Positions 31,512 through 35,826 of a DNA stretch of 35,826 bases are shown one piece after another. Below the pieces are notes generated by a model that made no database searches, had not been told where the DNA came from, and saw only the letters and a list, made by a program, of their open reading frames with translations. The position numbers and the translations under genes were made by a program. Every line of letters begins with the position of its first letter. The first letter of the stretch is position 1. Source of the stretch: Chloroflexia bacterium (GTDB taxonomy: Bacteria; Chloroflexota; Chloroflexia; DTKN01); NCBI GenBank assembly GCA_016928715.1, contig JAFGKG010000115.1:1-35826 (forward strand), given 5' to 3'.

Positions 31512-34500
31512 TCAGTGATTCTTGAGCACCAGCGGCAAATAACTCCAGTAGGTGGGCGCGGTGATGGCGACCACCGTCGTCGTGCTGAGCTGGCTGACCC
31601 CGTTGCTGGCCGTGACCACGGCCGTGTAGGTTGTGACGCCGGGGTAGGTGTGCGTGAGCACCGCGCCGGCCCCGGCCGTGCCGTCGCCCAGGTCCCAGGT
31701 GTAGACGGCGTTGCTGCCGCTGCCGACGGTCGCCGTCAGGGTGGTGACCCCGCCCAGGGCGGTGGGGCTGTCGTTGGCCGCGCTGAGGCCGTCCAGGGGC
31801 AGGTCGACGAACTCGACCTCGACGGTGTCGGAATAACCGCCGGCCCAGGCCGTGACCCGGGCCAGGCCGGCCTGGCCGCCCGAGGCCAGCGTCGCCGTGG
31901 CCACGCCCCGCCGGGAGAGCGTGCGCGAGGGCACGCTGCCCAGGCTGGTCGTCCAGCTCACGGCCGTGCCGCTGGAGGCGCAGCCGTCGTGCAGGCCGGG
32001 CAGCGAGGCGGTGATCAGGCCGGCCTCCCCGTCCACGGTCAGGCTGAACGGCGCCTGGGTGATGCTGATGGCGGCCGGCGGGTTGTAGAGAAGGGTCACG
32101 GTCACCGCCGCCGTGGCCCGCACGTTGGCGATGGCGGTAAAGGTAAAGAGGGCCGGCACGTCGATGCCGCCGACGTATCCCCCGCTGATCTGCCCGTCCA
32201 GCGTCGACTTGGTCAGGGTGACGGTCACGAGTTCGTCTGGGAAGTGCATGTCGTAGACCACGTCCAGCAGGGTGCCGTCCGCCACCCAGTTGCCGTGCAG
32301 GTCGGTGACCAGGCCGTTGTAATAGACGTCGTGCAGGCAGTTGGCGTAGAGGGTGCGGGTGGGCGGGTCGGTCCACATGGTGATGGTCACCGGCTGGCCG
32401 GGCTGCGGCGCCATGCGGCGGTAGACCCAGACCCCGCTGAGGCCGGCGTACAAGGTCTGCGGCATGCTGCCATTGTCCACCGCCAGCACGGCCGGGTCCA
32501 TGTTGGGCAGCCCCTGGCTGATGGGCAGTTGCCCCTCGCCCCAGGTATGCCCGCTGTCGACGCTCTCGTCCACGTACCCCCAGCCGGCCAGATAGACGTG
32601 GCTGGGTACCCGCGGATCGACCAGGAGGCGGTTGCCGCTGGGGCAGCAGGGCCGGATCATATCCCAGGTGTCGCCGCCGTCCGCGCTCTTGAATACCTCG
32701 TAGCTGTCGTTGCCCACGTAGAGCACCTGCGGCTTTTGCCCGTCGATGGCGATGCTGCGCACGGTCCCGCTGGTGGTCAGGACCAGGGTCCAGTTCTCCC
32801 CGCCGTCGCGGCTGCGGTAGACAAAGCCCTGCCCGGGGCCGTTGTGGAGGCCGCCGGCATAGACGGTGTCGGCGTCGGTGGGGTCGATGGCCAGCGTCCA
32901 GACCTGCGACCAGTGCGGCAGGGTCAAGACGACCGTCCAGGAGAGGCCGCCGTCCAGGCTGCGCACGACCACGCCATAGCTGCCGCCCTGGCCCGGCGGG
33001 GGAAAGTCCTCCCCGGCGGCATAGACGGTGTCGGTCATGGAGGGGGCCACGGCCAGGTCATAGATGCCCTGGTTGCCCCCGGAGCAGTCGCTGATGACCA
33101 GGCTGGAGGTAAAGACGATCCGGAAGTTCTGCCCGCCGTCCTCGCTGCGCCAGATCGAGCCGCGGTCGCATTCGTACTGGCTGCCGGCGTAGACCAGGTT
33201 GCTGTCGCCCGGGTTGAAGGCAAAGGCGCTGGCGCAGGAGGGTTCGGGCAGCCGGTCCCAACTCCCGCCCCCGTCGGTCGTCAGCCAGCCGCCCATGCAG
33301 CCATTGGTGGCCACCAGCAGTTTGGCCGGGTCCTGGGGGTCGGGGTCAATGTCCCAGGGCTGGATCAGCGACCACAGGCCCTCGTTGCGCTCCCACCAGG
33401 TGTCGCCCCCGTCGGGGCTCTTGTAGAGGCCGGCCCCGTCGGCGCCGGCGTAGAGGGCGCCGGGCGTGGGGCCGGGACCGACGGCGAGGGAGCGGATGCA
33501 GGGACCGGGGTGATTGGTCTCGGACCACGAGCCCGGATCGCCGCCCTGCTCGCTGCGGTACAGGGCGCTGCAGTCGTCGCTGGCATAGATTGTGTCCGGC
33601 AGGTCCAAGGCCAGCCGAAAGCCCGCCCCGGTGAACACCCGGCTCCAGCTCAGGCCGCCGTCCTCGCTGCGGTAGAGGTAGTTGGGCCCCCAGCCGGTGC
33701 CGGCGTAGACGATCGTGGGGGTGAGCGGGTGGACCAGCAGCGAGCTAAAGTGGAGTTCGCCCCCGTCCTGGGTGGCGGTCAGGACCCGCGTCCAGTTCTC
33801 CCCGCCGTCGACCGTGCGGTAGATGACACCGTAGGCGGAGGCGGCGTCGCTCTCCGAGCCGGCGGCGAATACGGTCGTCGGGGAGAGCGGGGCGACGTCC
33901 AGGGCGTTGAACTGGACCCCGCAGCAGCCCCCGGGCACCGTCAGCGCCTGGGTCCAGGAAGCGCCGTCGTCCAGGGTGCGATAGACCACGCCCATGTCGA
34001 TCTGTCCCACGTGCCACCACTGGCTGCCGGCGGCATAGACGGCGGTCGGGCTGAGGGGGTGGATGGCGACGCTGTGCAGGCTGGTCCAGTAATCCTCGGT
34101 CCCGGTCAGGACGGGCGTCCAGTGGTCCCCGCCGTCTCCGCTGCGGAGGACCAGGTCCCAGCCGTAATCGCCCTGGCCGGCCGCATAGACCAGCGTGCCG
34201 CTGACGGCCAGGCCGCCCAGGCGCTCGGTGCCGGTATAGAGCGGCGTCCAACTGGCCGCGCCGTCGGTGCTGCGGTAGATCTTGGCGTTTGTCCCCGAGG
34301 GGGGCGAGCCCACCGCGGCGTAGAGCGTGCCCGAGACGTCCGTCCGGGCGGCCAGGGCCTCGACTATGCCGCCGGCCGCGCCCGGCCCGCCGAGGGGCAT
34401 CCAGGGGCCGGACAGCGGTTCTACCCAGCACCACTGGGGGATGACGTCGCCGAGGGCGTCAAAGCCCTCGTAATCGCCGACGATGCCGGCGTAGGGGGGC

Positions 34501-35633
34501 GCGGCGGCGATTTCGTCGCGCACGTCCCCGGGGTCGACGCTGCCGGCCTCCTGGATGGCCCGCAGGATGATGCGGGCGTCGTCGTAGGCAAAGGCGCCAA
34601 AGGCGCCGGGATCGTCGCCATAGTTGGCAAAGCCGGCCGCCCGGTAGGCCGCGCTAAAAGCGGGGTAGCCGGGCATGTCCAATGCGGCGCGCTGGGTCAG
34701 GCCGGCCAGGTCCCCGGCGGCGGCCGGCCCGGCCGAGTTCACGTACGTGCCCAGGGCGGCGCGGTCCACGTTCACCCCGTCCCAGGCCATGACCACCTGA
34801 TCCATGCCCAGGTCGTGGGCCATGCGGCTGAGCAGGCCGGCCTCGCCGGCCCGGTCGTCGGCGTAATAGATGGCCTGGGGGTTCTCGGGCTGGATGGCGG
34901 CCAGGACCGGGCCAAAGTCGGCGGTGGAGGTCACCTGCCGCCGGCTGGTGATGGTGCCGCCCAGGGCGGTAAAGGCCGCCTCAAAGGCGTCGGGGGGATC
35001 GGGCATCCAAGAGTCCGTGCGCTCGATGACGGCCGCGCTGCTCAGCCCCAGCTCGTTGTACAGAGAATAGGCCAGGCGGGTGGCCGAGGCGTCGTCGCGG
35101 GCGACCACGCGGAAGGTGGTGTCGTAGCCCTGCTCGGTCAGGGGCGGCGCGGTAGAAGAGGGCGAGACCATGGGCACGCCGGCCGCGTAGTAGAGGGGTT
35201 GGGCGGCCATGCTGGCGCTGCTGCAGGTGTGTCCGACGACGGCCGCGGCGCCGGCGTCCAGCAGCGCGTTGGCCGCGGTGATGGCCTGGGTGGGATTGCA
35301 GCCGCTGTCGGCGGCGACCAGGACCACTTGGTAGGTCTGCCCGCCGACCTCGAGCCCGCCGGCCGCGTTGGTCTGGCTGACGGCCAACTGCACGGCGTTG
35401 AGTTCGGCCCAGCCCAAGAACTCGGCCGGCCCGCTCAGAGCCGCGGCCACGCCGATGGTGATGGCGGGGCTCTGCTGCAGCGGCTGTGGGGGGCTGACGG
35501 GGGGCAGGGCCGCGGGGATGGCCTGCGGGGGGGCGGCCTGGGTTGGGTAGGTCCAGGGCAGGCAGGCCAGGACCAGGGTGACCAGGCCGACGAGCGTGAC
35601 AAAACGGAACGTGCTCTGTCTGGCAGTAGCCAT
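31512..35633 (-). CDS. Secreted chimera: branched-chain amino-acid-binding domain, BNR/Asp-box propeller, PKD domain
   Basis: 1,373 residues from ATG 35633, with GAGGAGGAG 7 bases upstream. Signal sequence 1-33; LVLAC (20-24) could instead be a lipobox. Residues about 55-405 are a Peripla_BP_6/LivJ-like fold (ITIGVAAALSGPAEFLGW, VGHTCSSASMAA, GVPMVSPSSTAPPL, FRVVARDDASA, AFAYDDARII). Residues about 445-1030 hold roughly twelve Asp-box repeats of the type YRSxDGGxxW, a sortilin/photosystem-stability-factor-like beta-propeller. Two Ig-like beta regions follow (about 1085-1280). A PKD domain is at about 1285-1360 (TWDLGDGTAGAGAVLTHTYPG). The last residues are YWSYLPLVLKNH, a hydrophobic tail common in secreted Anaerolineae-type proteins. 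It should be extracellular or surface-bound. No ABC transporter genes are adjacent, so a transport role is doubtful; sensing or ligand binding is an inference. Confidence 0.88.
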   Translation of the reverse strand: MATARQSTFRFVTLVGLVTLVLACLPWTYPTQAAPPQAIPAALPPVSPPQPLQQSPAITIGVAAALSGPAEFLGWAELNAVQLAVSQTNAAGGLEVGGQTYQVVLVAADSGCNPTQAITAANALLDAGAAAVVGHTCSSASMAAQPLYYAAGVPMVSPSSTAPPLTEQGYDTTFRVVARDDASATRLAYSLYNELGLSSAAVIERTDSWMPDPPDAFEAAFTALGGTITSRRQVTSTADFGPVLAAIQPENPQAIYYADDRAGEAGLLSRMAHDLGMDQVVMAWDGVNVDRAALGTYVNSAGPAAAGDLAGLTQRAALDMPGYPAFSAAYRAAGFANYGDDPGAFGAFAYDDARIILRAIQEAGSVDPGDVRDEIAAAPPYAGIVGDYEGFDALGDVIPQWCWVEPLSGPWMPLGGPGAAGGIVEALAARTDVSGTLYAAVGSPPSGTNAKIYRSTDGAASWTPLYTGTERLGGLAVSGTLVYAAGQGDYGWDLVLRSGDGGDHWTPVLTGTEDYWTSLHSVAIHPLSPTAVYAAGSQWWHVGQIDMGVVYRTLDDGASWTQALTVPGGCCGVQFNALDVAPLSPTTVFAAGSESDAASAYGVIYRTVDGGENWTRVLTATQDGGELHFSSLLVHPLTPTIVYAGTGWGPNYLYRSEDGGLSWSRVFTGAGFRLALDLPDTIYASDDCSALYRSEQGGDPGSWSETNHPGPCIRSLAVGPGPTPGALYAGADGAGLYKSPDGGDTWWERNEGLWSLIQPWDIDPDPQDPAKLLVATNGCMGGWLTTDGGGSWDRLPEPSCASAFAFNPGDSNLVYAGSQYECDRGSIWRSEDGGQNFRIVFTSSLVISDCSGGNQGIYDLAVAPSMTDTVYAAGEDFPPPGQGGSYGVVVRSLDGGLSWTVVLTLPHWSQVWTLAIDPTDADTVYAGGLHNGPGQGFVYRSRDGGENWTLVLTTSGTVRSIAIDGQKPQVLYVGNDSYEVFKSADGGDTWDMIRPCCPSGNRLLVDPRVPSHVYLAGWGYVDESVDSGHTWGEGQLPISQGLPNMDPAVLAVDNGSMPQTLYAGLSGVWVYRRMAPQPGQPVTITMWTDPPTRTLYANCLHDVYYNGLVTDLHGNWVADGTLLDVVYDMHFPDELVTVTLTKSTLDGQISGGYVGGIDVPALFTFTAIANVRATAAVTVTLLYNPPAAISITQAPFSLTVDGEAGLITASLPGLHDGCASSGTAVSWTTSLGSVPSRTLSRRGVATATLASGGQAGLARVTAWAGGYSDTVEVEFVDLPLDGLSAANDSPTALGGVTTLTATVGSGSNAVYTWDLGDGTAGAGAVLTHTYPGVTTYTAVVTASNGVSQLSTTTVVAITAPTYWSYLPLVLKNH

Positions 35634-35728
35634 GATAGCTCTCCTCCTCGATTTTGCTCGTGCTGACCGACGATCGTGGGGATACAGATTTGCGCGATTT
35701 CAGGCCGGTGGTGGAAGGGTATATTTTG

Positions 35729-35734
35729 ATTATA
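35729..35734 (-). promoter_or_regulatory. -10 element upstream of the secreted chimera gene
   Basis: TATAAT on the minus strand (35734-35729), about 95 bases from the start codon. The -35 region is A/T-rich but has no good hexamer (TTTTCA at 35755-35750, 15-base spacing). Confidence 0.45.
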
Positions 35735-35826
35735 CAATATTGGCTCTACTGAAAAAACCTAGCCCAGCGCAGCAGTTGCCCACTGAGGCGCAAGGGTAGG
35801 CACAAGTCGAGAAAAATGAACATAAA
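35735..35826. other. Right edge of window; no gene recognised
   Basis: About 90 bases of lower GC than the rest, with nothing recognisable apart from the possible promoter just inside it. Confidence 0.3.

Noticed and set aside
31515-35666. Very long plus-strand open frame (about 1,380 codons) opposite the secreted chimera gene
   Set aside because: Composition is Gly/Ala/Val/His/Asp-rich with no domain. The opposite strand has a signal peptide, LivJ fold, Asp-boxes and PKD domain. It is an antisense shadow of a GC-rich gene.
1-35826. tRNA and rRNA genes
   Set aside because: No cloverleaf with conserved T-loop sequence and no rRNA segments were recognised in any intergenic region; short RNAs could be missed by eye.

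Overview
The window is GC-rich and gene-dense, with bacterial SD sequences (GGGAGG, AAGGAGGTGA) and many recognisable sigma-70-type promoters. The secreted protein ending in YLPLVLKNH, the giant Leu/Ala/Trp-rich zinc-ribbon membrane protein, the HU/DUF4469 protein, the two adjacent DegV proteins and the dispersed palindromic repeats together suggest a Chloroflexota genome, probably Anaerolineae or a neighbouring class. This is inferred from gene style. No rRNA or tRNA is visible to confirm it.

Layout. 1-722: 5' part of a PLP aminotransferase (minus strand), divergent from 1128-2447, a TctA-like membrane protein; a MITE-like inverted repeat lies between their promoters. 2623-9734: a 1,928-residue zinc-ribbon polytopic membrane protein whose stop overlaps the start of a PrsW-type intramembrane protease. 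9883-10443: a small anchored extracytoplasmic protein. 10540-15305: de novo NAD genes nadA-nadB-X-nadC, where X is an uncharacterised nucleotidyltransferase-like protein with its own promoter and an ideal SD. 15427-16014: a Nudix protein. 16056-16670 (minus): a MazF-type toxin-antitoxin pair whose promoter overlaps the end of 16723-18450, a gene for a complete eukaryote/thaumarchaeote-type DNA topoisomerase IB. This is the most surprising gene here.

18652-20948: rmlA and rmlB (dTDP-sugar synthesis). 21012-24061: MscS channel, MutY with an intact Nudix box, a strong terminator, then PrmC. 24249-28630: rpmB (minus) divergent from asp23-fakA-degV-degV. This resembles the rpmB-yloU-yloV neighbourhood of Firmicutes extended by two candidate fatty-acid-binding FakB/DegV subunits, one of which has lost the usual ligand motifs. 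28642-30583 is a decayed or variable patch: a frameshifted DUF1810 gene, IS110-like scraps, a PIN-domain toxin-antitoxin pair and a seven-unit 22-bp palindromic tandem array. 30582-35633 (minus): an HU-like/DUF4469 protein and a 1,373-residue secreted chimera joining a branched-chain amino-acid-binding domain to a BNR/Asp-box propeller and a PKD domain.

Dispersed repeats are conspicuous. One family (9732-9874, 19738-19906, and inverted at 15306-15390) ends in the Shine-Dalgarno sequence used by the next gene in two of its three copies. Functions are assigned from motifs read by eye; no database search was possible.
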